A stretch of DNA of 64,000 nt from Nitrospirota bacterium. Its GTDB lineage: Bacteria; Nitrospinota_A; UBA7883; JACRGQ01. Below the pieces are notes generated by a model, which was given only the letters and a program-made list of their open reading frames with translations, was not told the DNA's origin and did no database searches. Shown one piece after another: positions 27,841 to 36,524 of this stretch. The stretch covers positions 69,585 through 133,584 of the forward strand of contig JAJRYD010000004.1 in NCBI GenBank assembly GCA_024275955.1. Direction: 5' to 3'. Numbering within the stretch: the first letter of the stretch is position 1; the number at the start of each line of letters is the position of its first letter. Position numbers and translations under genes: made by a program.

Positions 27841-29372
27841 CCTTCAAGTATCGGTGGGCGGCCAAAGGCGATATAAACGCCTTTTTCGGCCTTATGCTCG
27901 ACAACATGACAGGCCTTGTTATACTCGCCTCGATACTTATAGGCATTTTTAATATGCCTTCCGACATCGTTTTGCTGAAAATGATTCCAGGCACCGCGCT
28001 TGGCATTATGCTGGGCGATTTTGCCTATTCATGGATGGCGTTCCGGCTCGCCAAAAAGGAAGAAAGACAAGATGTATGCGCGATGCCTCTCGGCATAGAC
28101 GCGGTAGCTCTTTTTGGTCTTTCGCTTGGAGTTATCGGCCCTGCGTACCTTGTTACAGAGAATGCCGAAAAAGCATGGGCGGTAGGGATGGCGGTTCTAA
28201 TAGTGATGGGCGGCGTTAAAACGATAACCGCGTTTTTCGGCGAAGCGGTAAGACGAAACATTCCCCGCTCCGCTCTTCTTGGCTCTATCGGCGCGCTTGC
28301 CGTTACGCTTATCGCTTTCTTGCCGTTTATAAAAATATTCGCAGACCCTATCCCCGGTTTCGTAGCATTCGGCGTAATACTGATGACCTTTATAGCGAGA
28401 ATAAAACTGCCGTGGGAAATGCCCGGCGCGCTCGCCGCCGTAGTGCTTGGCACCGTTGTTTACTACATATCAAAAATGTTGGGCCTCTCGCCAGAAAATC
28501 ATATAACAGAACTGTCTTTGGCGTTCGCAATCCCTTTGCCGACTATGCTCTTTATGGATGGTCTTTCGATGGGACTGCAATACCTTCCGCTTGCTATACC
28601 GATAGCGATAAGCAATGTGATAGGCGGTATAGACAACACCGAAAGCGCGGCAGTAGCCGGAGACAGCTATCCCACGCGCGACATACTTTTGGTAGAAGGA
28701 GTGGCGACGCTTATAGCAGGGTTTTGCGGCGGGGTAATACAAAACAGTCCGTACATAGGACACCCAGCGTATAAACGGATGGGCGGAAGGGCGGCATATA
28801 CCATCGCCTGCGGGCTGTTTATCGGCTTAGGTGCTATCTTTGGGCTTGTCGGTTTTCTTATATCTATACTCCCCGAATCTGTGATGGTACCTATACTGGT
28901 CTTTATAGGGCTGGAGGTTATATCTCAAGCTTACCGTGAAACCGACGCGAGGTATTTCCCCGCTGTTTCGATATGCTTCATACCGGCGATCGCCTACCTG
29001 CTGTATATACAGTTCGGCCAGATAATGGGGCCGGCAGGGTTGACCGTGAGCGATCTTACCAAAGACTTTCAAGTAACCTACAACTCGACAATGCTTCTCT
29101 CCAACGGCTTTATATGCACAGCTATAGTATGGGGTGCTATGACAACGCACCTGATAGACCAGAACCTTAAAAAGGCGGCTAGTTTCTGCGTAATCGCCGC
29201 CTTTGGCACTGCTGTTGGGCTTATGCACTCCCCATTTTCCGATGGACATCTTTTCCTGCCAAGCTTTACCCTCCCAGCGTCTGTCTACACCATAACAGCA
29301 GGCTATTTGTTAATGGCGCTTTCCTACTTTATAATGTCTGGCTTTAATGAAAAAGCTGGCAAAACCGCCTGA
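27837..29372 (+). CDS. NCS2-like (xanthine/uracil permease superfamily) membrane transporter
   Basis: 511 residues with about 12-14 membrane segments. It fits the nucleobase permease superfamily: FFGLMLDNMTGLVILASILIG near the N-terminus, GTALGIMLGDFAYSWMAFRLAK, the SNVIGGIDNTESAAVAGDSYPTR region near 262-284 (equivalent to the conserved substrate/ion site) and CGGVIQNSPYIGHPAYKRMGG. The substrate cannot be fixed. Starts within the last bases of the YciO-like gene (ATGA) and is followed 30 bp later by thrS. Confidence 0.72.
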   Translation: MTFKYRWAAKGDINAFFGLMLDNMTGLVILASILIGIFNMPSDIVLLKMIPGTALGIMLGDFAYSWMAFRLAKKEERQDVCAMPLGIDAVALFGLSLGVIGPAYLVTENAEKAWAVGMAVLIVMGGVKTITAFFGEAVRRNIPRSALLGSIGALAVTLIAFLPFIKIFADPIPGFVAFGVILMTFIARIKLPWEMPGALAAVVLGTVVYYISKMLGLSPENHITELSLAFAIPLPTMLFMDGLSMGLQYLPLAIPIAISNVIGGIDNTESAAVAGDSYPTRDILLVEGVATLIAGFCGGVIQNSPYIGHPAYKRMGGRAAYTIACGLFIGLGAIFGLVGFLISILPESVMVPILVFIGLEVISQAYRETDARYFPAVSICFIPAIAYLLYIQFGQIMGPAGLTVSDLTKDFQVTYNSTMLLSNGFICTAIVWGAMTTHLIDQNLKKAASFCVIAAFGTAVGLMHSPFSDGHLFLPSFTLPASVYTITAGYLLMALSYFIMSGFNEKAGKTA

Positions 29373-29402
29373 TTTTGCCTGAACCGATAAATAAGGAGCA
29401 AG

Positions 29403-31136
29403 ATGGACGTTCATAGAATGCGTCATTCCGCCGCGCATGTAATGGCGGAAGCGATAAAGGGGCTGTACCCGCAGGCACAGTTTGCGTTCGGGCCGCAAAC
29501 CGATAACGGTTTTTATTACGACGTAGATATACCGGGCGGAGCTATAAAAGAAGAAGACCTGCCGAAGATCGAAAAGGCTATGCAAAAAATTGCAAAAGCC
29601 AAACTCTGTTTCGATAAAAAAGATATCTCCAGAGAGGATGCGCTGGAGCTTTTCAAAGACCAGAAGTTCAAGATAAAGGCGCTCGAAGGGCTTTTGAAAG
29701 ATGAAAAAACAGTTACCGTATACAGGCAAGGCAGTTTTACCGACCTCTGCCGAGGCCCGCATGTAGAGCATACCGGCCAGATAGGCGCGTTCAAGCTCGA
29801 TAAAATAGCAGGAGCCTACTGGCTTGGGAATTCCGAGAACGAACCTCTGCAAAGAATCTACGGTCTCTGTTTTGCCACCAAAGAGGAGCTAAAGGAATAC
29901 CGCCAGATGCTGGTAGAAGCAAGAAAACGCGACCACAGGGTTCTCGGTAAAAAGCTAGAGCTCTTTTCGTTCCACGACGAAGGGCCGGGCTTCCCGTTCT
30001 GGCACCCTAAAGGACTTGTGCTTTTTAATCTTTTAAAAGATTTCGTGCGCGGGGAAAACAGAAAAAAAGGTGCCAAAGAAATACAAACCCCGGAAGTATT
30101 AAGCGTAGACCTCTGGCACCGCTCCGGCCATTACGATAATTTTAAGGACGGTATGTATTTCACCGAGGTGGAAAACAGAGAGTACGCCATAAAGCCGATG
30201 AACTGCCCCGGCTCTATCCTTATATACAAAGAGAAGCTCCATTCGTTCCGCGACCTGCCGTTAAGGCTAATGGAGATGGGGCAGGTGCATAGGTTCGAGC
30301 TATCCGGCGTGCTACACGGGCTTTTCCGCGCGCGTGCCTTCACGCAAGACGACGGACATATATACTGCACCACAGAGCAGATGGAAAAAGAAATTGTCAG
30401 TTTTATCGAATCTGTTTTTCGTCTCTACAATATCTTCGGCTTTACCGAGATAGATGTGTATATAGCTACAAAGCCGAAAAAGGCGATAGGAAGCGACAAA
30501 GTGTGGGAGATAGCGACCAGCTCCCTTAAAAACGCTCTGGAAAAGCAAAAGATACAGTACAAGATAAAAGAGGGCGAAGGCGCGTTCTACGGCCCGAAGA
30601 TAGAGTTCAACGTGAAAGACTGCATAAAACGCAACTGGCAGTTAGGCACAATACAGGTAGACTTCTCTATGCCGGAGCGGTTCGACCTTGAATACATAGA
30701 AAGCGACGGCGACAGGCACAGACCTGTTATGCTTCACCGCGCGATACTCGGCTCGCTTGAAAGGTTCCTCGGAATATATATAGAGCATATCGGCGGAGCG
30801 TTCCCCCCTTGGATAGCGCCATTGCAGGTAACGATAATACCTGTCACCGACTCTCAAAACGATTACTCCAAAGCTTTGCGTGAAAGGCTCGAGCAGGACG
30901 GCCTGAGAGTAGAGGTAGACAGCTCTTCTGAAAGGCTTAGTAAAAAAATAAGAAACGCACAGATAGCCAAAATTCCGTACATGCTGATAATCGGCGAGAA
31001 AGAGGCAAACGCCAAAAACCTCTCGGTAAGGCTTAGGAGCGGTGAAAACATAAACGAAATACCGGCAGAAGAGTTTATCGAAAAAGTAAACGACATTATA
31101 AAGAGCCGTAGCTCTTCGCTCTGGCCGGCCATTTAG
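29403..31136 (+). CDS. thrS: Threonyl-tRNA synthetase, without N-terminal TGS domain
   Basis: 577 residues, about 60 fewer than typical ThrRS; the TGS domain is missing. The ATG has an AAGGAG ribosome site 5 nt upstream, so the short start is convincing. The editing domain is intact (HSAAHVMAEAIKG at 8-20, DLCRGPH near 118), followed by the class II core (KPMNCPG near 263, motif 2 with RARAFTQDDGHIYC near 310, motif 3 with RPVMLHRAILGSLER near 440) and the anticodon-binding domain (IIPVTDSQNDY onward). It charges tRNA-Thr and clears mis-serylated tRNA. Confidence 0.96.
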   Translation: MDVHRMRHSAAHVMAEAIKGLYPQAQFAFGPQTDNGFYYDVDIPGGAIKEEDLPKIEKAMQKIAKAKLCFDKKDISREDALELFKDQKFKIKALEGLLKDEKTVTVYRQGSFTDLCRGPHVEHTGQIGAFKLDKIAGAYWLGNSENEPLQRIYGLCFATKEELKEYRQMLVEARKRDHRVLGKKLELFSFHDEGPGFPFWHPKGLVLFNLLKDFVRGENRKKGAKEIQTPEVLSVDLWHRSGHYDNFKDGMYFTEVENREYAIKPMNCPGSILIYKEKLHSFRDLPLRLMEMGQVHRFELSGVLHGLFRARAFTQDDGHIYCTTEQMEKEIVSFIESVFRLYNIFGFTEIDVYIATKPKKAIGSDKVWEIATSSLKNALEKQKIQYKIKEGEGAFYGPKIEFNVKDCIKRNWQLGTIQVDFSMPERFDLEYIESDGDRHRPVMLHRAILGSLERFLGIYIEHIGGAFPPWIAPLQVTIIPVTDSQNDYSKALRERLEQDGLRVEVDSSSERLSKKIRNAQIAKIPYMLIIGEKEANAKNLSVRLRSGENINEIPAEEFIEKVNDIIKSRSSSLWPAI

Positions 31137-31238
31137 CAGGTAAAAATTTGGAGCAGTCGTAGTTCTATCACCTCCAGCTTGCCGGCGATGACCCTTCTTT
31201 TCGATTTTAATAGAACGCTTGAAAAGCTTCGGACTTAA

Positions 31239-31367
31239 GGGACTGTTTCCAAAAAAGTTTTTTGAGCATTTTAGGGGAAAGCTCATTTTCCAGCTTCTTT
31301 AAAATGGAACTGTTAAAGATTGGCAATTTGTAGCAAAATCAAGATTGTGTTATTCGGCAACAGCCCC
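31239..31367 (+). mobile_element. MITE-like element, family 1, copy 3
   Basis: 129 bp, GGGACTGTTTCC to GGCAACAGCCCC, 102 bp past the thrS stop on its coding strand. The target repeat is not clean here (TTAAG versus TAAAG at best). Interior: TGAGC ... GCTCA inverted pair, then GGCAATTTGTAGCAAA as in copy 2. Confidence 0.82.
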
Positions 31368-31922
31368 ATAAAGTAAAAGAGGCTACCGTCTCGTTTTAAA
31401 AAATGAGGCGGTGGTAGCGTGGTGGAGGAGCAACATTCTGGGCCAACTCAGCCAACACGCACAAACTGAGCCCTTAAAACGCCGGAATCGCGGCAATTTG
31501 GCATTACAGGGAGGGGGTGCCAACTTTTCTCAAGCGAGGTTTTCAATTACACATGGTGGCACGGTTTCGTTATGGGGTGTCTAAAATACCGCACAAACCG
31601 CAAATCGCTAAATCATAATAGCCTGTTTTGTCGTGCTTTAAGTTTGGCACATTGTGTGCAGTAGAAGTTAATACCTAACCGCAAAGAGAACCGGATTGAA
31701 ACCAAGAGACGAAGTAGCAAAATGGTTCTATAACCTCCAGAACCACCCGGGTTCGCAACAAGCCCGGAACAGCTTTTTGGTTTCTCTCCAGTTACGAGAG
31801 TACCAGTTACATTAGGGGGAGCGGTCACACCTCCCCCTAACTTTTCTCTGCCGACCAAAACCGCTAACTGCTAGAATCTTAAACAGCGGTTCAAGTCTCA
31901 TTTTTTTTAGAGGTCAATTTTT
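31368..31922. other. Gene-poor, hairpin-rich spacer; possible structured RNA (31680-31845)
   Basis: About 550 bp without a convincing protein gene. The right half holds several tandem hairpins on one strand: GGTTCT ... AGAACC near 31724-31744, CCGGG ... CCCGG near 31748-31768, CTCTC ... GAGAG near 31786-31800, then the strong stem at 31812-31840 followed by a short T-rich run. That layout could be a small RNA with terminator, or the remnant of a mobile element. I checked by eye for tmRNA, RNase P, 6S and SRP RNA landmarks and found none. Confidence 0.25.
31812..31840 (+). terminator. Candidate intrinsic terminator hairpin
   Basis: TTAGGGGGAG and CTCCCCCTAA form a perfect 10-bp stem with a 9-nt loop, followed by CTTTTCTC. 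The T tract is short, so a role as terminator for anything upstream (thrS is 680 bp away) is only suggested. Confidence 0.4.
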
Positions 31923-33257
31923 TTGCCAAACAGAAATCTTTTTAGCGACAGCGATAAGCCGAGCCAAAAGCCTCTAACGGTAAACGGCGGCATAGCTCCT
32001 CTCGCCGAGAGGATGAGACCGGAATCGCTAGGCGACCTTATGGGGCAGGAGCATCTAATAGGCAAAGGAAAGCCTTTTAGGAAACTGATAGAGGAAGATA
32101 GGTTCGGCTCGCTTATTTTATGGGGTTCACCAGGCTCTGGTAAAACAACTTTGGCTAGAATAATTTCCAAAATTTCCGGCAGGACTTTCAGGTCGTTAAG
32201 CGCCGTCGAGTCGGGAGTGAAAGATTTAAAAGAAGCTGTAAAGGAAGCAAAGTTCAATCTCGATTCCGGCCGGAAAACGGTTCTCTTTATAGATGAGATT
32301 CACCGCTACAGCAAGATCCAGCAAGATGCCCTGCTACCGCACGTTGAAAACGGCCTTATAACCCTCATAGGTGCCACCACGGAAAACCCGTCGTTCGGCA
32401 TCATTCCGGCATTAAGGTCGCGTTGCTCTACGCTGGAACTAAAACCGCTTGGCGAAAAGGAAATAGTTTTGATACTGGAGCGAGCCGATAAGGATGCGGA
32501 ACGTGGGCTTGGAAAAACCGATGTTTCGGTTTTAAGAGAAACTCTGGAGCAGGTAGCTCTGCTTGCCGGAGGCGACGCTCGTGTGGCGCTCTCGCTTTTA
32601 GAAGCTTGTGCCGATGCTTCCGAAAACGGCAAAATAACAAAACAGATAGTGGAAGATGTCTCGCAAAAGGCGTTTTTGCTTTACGACAAAAGCGGACAGA
32701 CGCACTACGACCACGCCTCGGCCTTCCAGAAATCGCTAAGAGGCTCCGACCCGGATGCCGCCATCTACTGGATGGCGAAGATGCTCGAAGCTGGTGAAGA
32801 CCCGAAGTTCATAGCGAGACGGCTTATCGTATGCGCCGCAGAAGATGTAGGCAACGCAGACCCAACAGCGCTGATACTATCGGTATCGGCGGCGGAAGCG
32901 GTGGAAAAGATAGGACTGCCGGAAGGAAGGATACCGCTAGCGCAGGCGGTACTGTATGTCGCTTGCGCCCCAAAGTCGAACAGCGCGTACAAAGCTATCG
33001 ACACCGCTATTGCAGAGGTAAGAGAATCCGGCTCGCACCCGCAGGTGCCACCGCACCTAAGGGACGAAGCATACAAAAAAGCGGCAAAGCTGAAAGATGA
33101 AGGAAGCTACCTATACCCTCACGACCAGCCGAACCATTGGGTCGAACAGGATTATCTGCCAGATGAGCTTAAAGGGAAAAAATTCTACCACCCATCCAAA
33201 CATGGCAGAGAAGCTACGTTCGAAGAGCGTCTAAAAGATATAAAACGAAAGAAGTAA
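31923..33257 (+). CDS. rarA: Replication-associated recombination protein A (RarA/MgsA AAA ATPase)
   Basis: 444 residues from a TTG start preceded by AGAGG. AAA+ clamp-loader-like ATPase: MRPESLGDLMGQEHLIG, Walker A LWGSPGSGKTT near 65, Walker B VLFIDEIHRYSK near 120, sensor 1 IGATTENPSF and Arg finger region ALRSRCSTLELKPL. The C-terminal tetramerisation part contains YDHASAFQKSLRGSDPDAAIYW and NHWVEQDYLP. It acts at stalled replication forks. The first in-frame ATG is far inside, so the TTG start is kept. Confidence 0.95.
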   Translation: MPNRNLFSDSDKPSQKPLTVNGGIAPLAERMRPESLGDLMGQEHLIGKGKPFRKLIEEDRFGSLILWGSPGSGKTTLARIISKISGRTFRSLSAVESGVKDLKEAVKEAKFNLDSGRKTVLFIDEIHRYSKIQQDALLPHVENGLITLIGATTENPSFGIIPALRSRCSTLELKPLGEKEIVLILERADKDAERGLGKTDVSVLRETLEQVALLAGGDARVALSLLEACADASENGKITKQIVEDVSQKAFLLYDKSGQTHYDHASAFQKSLRGSDPDAAIYWMAKMLEAGEDPKFIARRLIVCAAEDVGNADPTALILSVSAAEAVEKIGLPEGRIPLAQAVLYVACAPKSNSAYKAIDTAIAEVRESGSHPQVPPHLRDEAYKKAAKLKDEGSYLYPHDQPNHWVEQDYLPDELKGKKFYHPSKHGREATFEERLKDIKRKK

Positions 33258-33285
33258 TATTCACCGCAGGGAAAGTTTACCGCAG

Positions 33286-33413
33286 GGGACTGTTTCCAAA
33301 AGAGTTTTTTGAGCATTTTAAAGAAAAGCTCATTTTCTAACTTCGTAAAAACAGAGGCTTTAGAGCTTGGCGATTTACACGAAATTCAATTTATACCATT
33401 CGGCAACAGCCCC
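33286..33413 (+). mobile_element. MITE-like element, family 1, copy 4
   Basis: 128 bp starting 28 bp after the rarA stop, with a perfect 5-bp flanking repeat CGCAG (33281-33285 and 33414-33418). Interior is close to copies 1 and 6, including GTAAAAACAGAGGCTTTAGAG. The TGAGC/GCTCA inverted pair is intact. Confidence 0.87.
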
Positions 33414-33434
33414 CGCAGAGGCGCAGAGAACGCA

Positions 33435-33559
33435 GAGTTACCGCTTCGCGGTAACTCAGGTACCTGAGCAAAGCGAAGATTCGCGTCCCTGCTTCCTTAA
33501 TTTTTAAATTAGATAGATTGCGGGGGTTCCTGCCTGAGACGCAGACAAGAATGTCTGCG
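33435..33559. repeat. REP-type palindromes beside the RAYT pseudogene
   Basis: Three perfect inverted repeats sit between MITE copy 4 and the transposase remnant: a 10-bp stem GAGTTACCGC/GCGGTAACTC with 3-nt loop (33435-33457), the 14-bp palindrome CTCAGGTACCTGAG (33455-33468), and CGCAGACA-AGAA-TGTCTGCG (33540-33559), which ends 3 bp from the pseudogene stop. A fourth, GGACAGG-TG-CCTGTTC, lies on the other side at 34174-34189. REP palindromes flanking a REP-associated transposase are the expected context. Confidence 0.6.
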
Positions 33560-33562
33560 CTA

Positions 33563-34061
33563 CTAGTACCGCTTGATGAAGTTGTCATGCTCCAACAGCC
33601 ATTTGTAATGCACAAGATTCTCCACCAAACCTCCTGTTATAGGATTATTTTTAATATACTTATATTTCTGCCGCCATTCCTTTTCATTCCGTATAATTCT
33701 ATCGAACGATTCAGCAAGCCAAAACTGCCCTTTCCATCCAAGAAGCTTGTTTACTTTTCTGGCTGTTACTCCTTTCAACGGTTTAAGTATCTCCTGTAAT
33801 GAAAAGTACGAATCCTCACTCTTCTTCAAAATGCGAAAAAGGATATGGGCATGATCGGTCATAACAACGGCGATGGAAAGCTCGTACCGCTTTTTGTCGA
33901 AAAATAGAATCCCTTCTGCGACTATATCTCTCGCTTCCGGAATCATCTCCATCTTTTTGGTGCCTGAAGGTTATAAAATACCAGCTTCCCCCAATCTGCC
34001 AGTGAGGAAGATTCCTCTGGTGAACAGTAAGTTGCTTTTCCGTTATTCTTGGAGGCTTCAT
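33563..34061 (-). pseudogene. REP-associated tyrosine transposase (Y1/HUH, RAYT), frameshifted
   Basis: Two overlapping frames together make one transposase of about 165 residues. The N-terminal frame (from 34061) reads LPHWQIGGSWYFITFRHQK. The rest is in another frame: AVVMTDHAHILFRIL with the HUH motif (HAH), then KYKYIKNNPITGGLVE with the catalytic Tyr. The break falls in a run of five T on the plus strand (33954-33958); removing one base would rejoin the frames (FRHQKMEMIPEARD). RAYT proteins cut single-stranded REP hairpins, which are found on both sides. Inactivated by one-base insertion, unless this is a sequencing error in the homopolymer. Confidence 0.8.
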
Positions 34062-34204
34062 TTTCTCGGTAAAATATCACAGTATTCTTAAGCGATGGTA
34101 GCTTAGGCATTTTTGTCTGAGAGAGACGCTAGACGAGGAGCCCCCGCTATTGATGGAATCGATAATGAAGCAGGGACAGGTGCCTGTTCTAGCGAGAGCA
34201 AAAA

Positions 34205-34235
34205 AAAGGCCCGAGGGGAAAACCCCCGGGCCTTT
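34205..34235 (-). terminator. Intrinsic terminator of the cytochrome-porin gene
   Basis: On the minus strand a 13-bp near-perfect stem (AAAGGCCCGGGGG / CCCCTCGGGCCTTT, one mismatch) with a TTTT loop is followed by T7. It lies 31 bp past the stop of the gene at 34266. Strongest terminator in the window. Confidence 0.9.
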
Positions 34236-34265
34236 AAAAGAACTAATGTTCAAGCTAAGCGTTGA

Positions 34266-35483
34266 TTATATGGCAAACTCAAGCATAAGGATCATGTAGT
34301 TGTCATGGCCTCTACCGTCGCCGCTGTAAGCGGAGTACTCGGCAATAAGCTCAACATTCTGACGAACATTCCACCAGCCACCAATTGAAGTGGTAGTCGA
34401 ATCAGCAGCTGTAGCACCGTTCTCGTTGTTGATCTGCAACAAGGCCGCTTTGATACCTGTATGAGCAAACCCAAGCGACGCGCCCAAGCTAAACGCGTCC
34501 TCAGAGTCGGTAGTAGAAGCGTTGTAGATGGTGTTTTTTGGGTTGGTCTGGTAAGTACCAGTAATATCAAGGGTCATACCATTAATGTCTTCAATCTGTG
34601 CCTGAAAGTCGATAGCGGTTGACTCTGTTTTGTACTCTTTCAGAGCAGTAACAGTACCGCCGCACTTGGTTCCGCACTTGGTCTTACCGGAAGTACCCTG
34701 GTAACCGATCATAAGGTCTACGCCGTCCCATACCTTAGGGGTAATGATAAAGCGAACGTAGGTTGAAAGGTCGAAGTTGGTATCGATGCTCTTTTGAGCA
34801 GGACCCCAAAGAGTAAAGTTGGCAAAGAAAAGCTCGTTGCCGCCGAATACGCCGATACCAGAAGCAGTACCCTGCGCAGGACCGTCGATAGCGAACGCCG
34901 CGATAGTTTCAGTTCTGTTTTCCCATCCACGGTTGAACCTGTGCGCGTTGTTCATAAGCTCCATGCCGTAGGAAGCTCCGCCAGCGTCAGTAGAGAATAC
35001 TGTCGCGCCGCCCTGGAAACCGCCAAAGTCTTTCGAGAATATAAACTTGTTGGTTGCATCTTTGTTTGCGCCTTCGGTAAGGAAACCAAAGTTATCGCCT
35101 ACACGACCGCCGATAAACAGCGCCGCCTCATCAGGCAGGTCAAGCTGACCACGGTCGGTCCCAACTGCTACTTCACCAGCGGCAGGCTTGTCTTTAGTAG
35201 AAGTCTTTTTGTAGCGCCATTTGTAGACCATTGATACATTAGCAACTGCTGGAATCGAAAGACCATCATCTTCGATGAGATCTTGTGATGCCTGAGTAAA
35301 ACCGCCGATCTTGAATTCGCGGCCGAAAGCGTTAAGCTTTGGAAGATGCTGGAAGTGGCAAGCGTCGCAACCCACGCCAACCTGACGTGCGAAAGACGGA
35401 ATCGCTTCTGCGCTTTTAGGAGCAACGAAAAGCCCAACAACGGCAACCACTACCGCCAACATTAAAGAACTAAACCGTTTCAT
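34266..35483 (-). CDS. Fused monoheme cytochrome c / outer-membrane beta-barrel protein (Cyc2-like)
   Basis: 405 residues. Signal peptide (MKRF ... AEA, cleavage near 27), then a short cytochrome segment FARQVGVGCDACHFQH with one CxxCH heme site and LNAFGREFKIGGFT. The remaining 340 residues are alternating amphipathic strands ending in a hydrophobic-aromatic C-terminus (MLMLEFAI), as in outer-membrane porins. The ARQxG ... CxxCH ... FGRxFK pattern plus barrel is the architecture of Cyc2 iron oxidases and their relatives, so electron transfer across the outer membrane is likely; the electron donor is unknown. A strong AGGAGG site and terminator suggest high expression. ccmE/ccmF lie next door. 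Confidence 0.75.
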   Translation of the reverse strand: MKRFSSLMLAVVVAVVGLFVAPKSAEAIPSFARQVGVGCDACHFQHLPKLNAFGREFKIGGFTQASQDLIEDDGLSIPAVANVSMVYKWRYKKTSTKDKPAAGEVAVGTDRGQLDLPDEAALFIGGRVGDNFGFLTEGANKDATNKFIFSKDFGGFQGGATVFSTDAGGASYGMELMNNAHRFNRGWENRTETIAAFAIDGPAQGTASGIGVFGGNELFFANFTLWGPAQKSIDTNFDLSTYVRFIITPKVWDGVDLMIGYQGTSGKTKCGTKCGGTVTALKEYKTESTAIDFQAQIEDINGMTLDITGTYQTNPKNTIYNASTTDSEDAFSLGASLGFAHTGIKAALLQINNENGATAADSTTTSIGGWWNVRQNVELIAEYSAYSGDGRGHDNYMILMLEFAI

Positions 35484-36077
35484 TTAGTAACCTCCTGGTT
35501 TCAAAAAACCGAGTTTATAATTTTTATTTATCCCTAACCTTTTAATTGAAAAACTAAACCAGACCTTCGAGAACCACCTCCCTTTTTAACCTTACAGGTT
35601 TTTTTTATTATACATATAGCACAAACAGCATAAAACGTAGAAATAATAACAACTTACGCCTATTCTGTCAATAAATAATTAAAGAAGCTAAAAAAGCACT
35701 CACACTAAGCCTGTTTAGCGAATAAAAACCGAAACTACTAACAACCCACTGACTTTTAAGACGCTATATACGAAAGATTGACGCAAAAAACAGACTTCCC
35801 TAACTCCCTCTAAATATCTCTGGCTAGTATACATTATAGAAACAGATTGACAAGAAAAAATAGTTGAAAACCACCGAAAGTATGGGGCTATAAATATTTA
35901 TCGCTTTTTGAATTGCAGATATTTTTTTAGAAAAGCAAAAATGGAAAACAAGACCCTAAAATAAAAAGTTTTCATTTTTAAATTTTGATTAGCAAACTTT
36001 TTGCTGTCTTTTTTATTTTTAAAACTTGCTTCTAGTCAAAAAGTATTTGAAAAAAATTGAGTGCGAACTTATTTTAA
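35484..36077. other. AT-rich spacer upstream of the cytochrome-porin gene
   Basis: About 590 bp, markedly richer in A and T than the rest of the window, with long A and T runs (for example near 35585-35660 and 35930-36060). No gene is visible. It must hold the promoter of the gene at 34266, but I cannot pick a single convincing -10/-35 pair among so many AT-rich matches. Confidence 0.5.
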
Positions 36078-36207
36078 GGGGCTGTTGCCGAAATAGTTTT
36101 TGGAGTGTTTCAAGAAAAGACTCATCTCTTAATTTATTCAAACATAGATGCTTTAGCGGCGGGTAATTTTAAACCGAATCAAATTTATGGGATTTGGCAA
36201 CAGTTTC
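36078..36207 (+). mobile_element. MITE-like element, family 1, copy 5 (diverged)
   Basis: 130 bp with the most symmetrical ends of the set: GGGGCTGTTGCCGAA at the left and TTTGGCAACAGTTTC at the right. A 5-bp direct repeat TTTAA flanks it (36073-36077 and 36208-36212). The interior is clearly related but more diverged than the other copies, so this is probably an older insertion. Confidence 0.8.
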
Positions 36208-36317
36208 TTTAAGCATATTAGCTTCATCGCCGTTCGCGCAGATGTTTTTAATGTTAAAGAGCTATCTAATTCACTTTAGTGCGTTCGTACCTGCCCACCT
36301 TAGACCCAGCATACCGT

Positions 36318-36358
36318 GAAAGTTTAATTAAAGGCTGGTAAAAACTTCGGATTGATTA
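36318..36358 (-). repeat. Short dispersed repeat, family 4, copy 1
   Basis: On the minus strand this reads AATCAATCCGAAGTTTTTAC followed by CAGCCTTTAATTAAA. The same string with few changes occurs at 54871-54911 on the plus strand (AATCAATCCGAAGTTTTCCC, then CGCCTTTGATTAAAG). Both are intergenic. Only two copies are seen here. Confidence 0.5.
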
Positions 36359-36524
36359 CTAAAATATTTTTCAACCTCGCTTTGCCCGCAGAATGCCGAC
36401 CCGTTTCGAACAGCAACAGCCTAACCGCCCTCAGCGCTTTGTGCCAACCCTTCGTCTGTTTTTTACCACAGAGTAGCGGAGTAGCGGAGGGATGCGCTTT
36501 TTTTGCGTTGCAAATGAGTAAGAA

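Noticed and set aside
31613-31858. 81-residue minus-strand ORF overlapping the hairpin-rich spacer
   Set aside because: Glycine-rich, low-complexity translation of the hairpins, no ribosome site, no family match.
31860-31900. tRNA-like GGTTCAAGTC T-loop
   Set aside because: No acceptor stem, D-arm or anticodon arm can be drawn around it; the AACCGCT/AGCGGTT pair forms a plain hairpin.
33950-33962. Programmed ribosomal frameshift in the RAYT gene
   Set aside because: The run has only five A on the coding strand, does not make a standard X-XXY-YYZ slippery heptamer, and the needed shift is +1; a one-base insertion is simpler.
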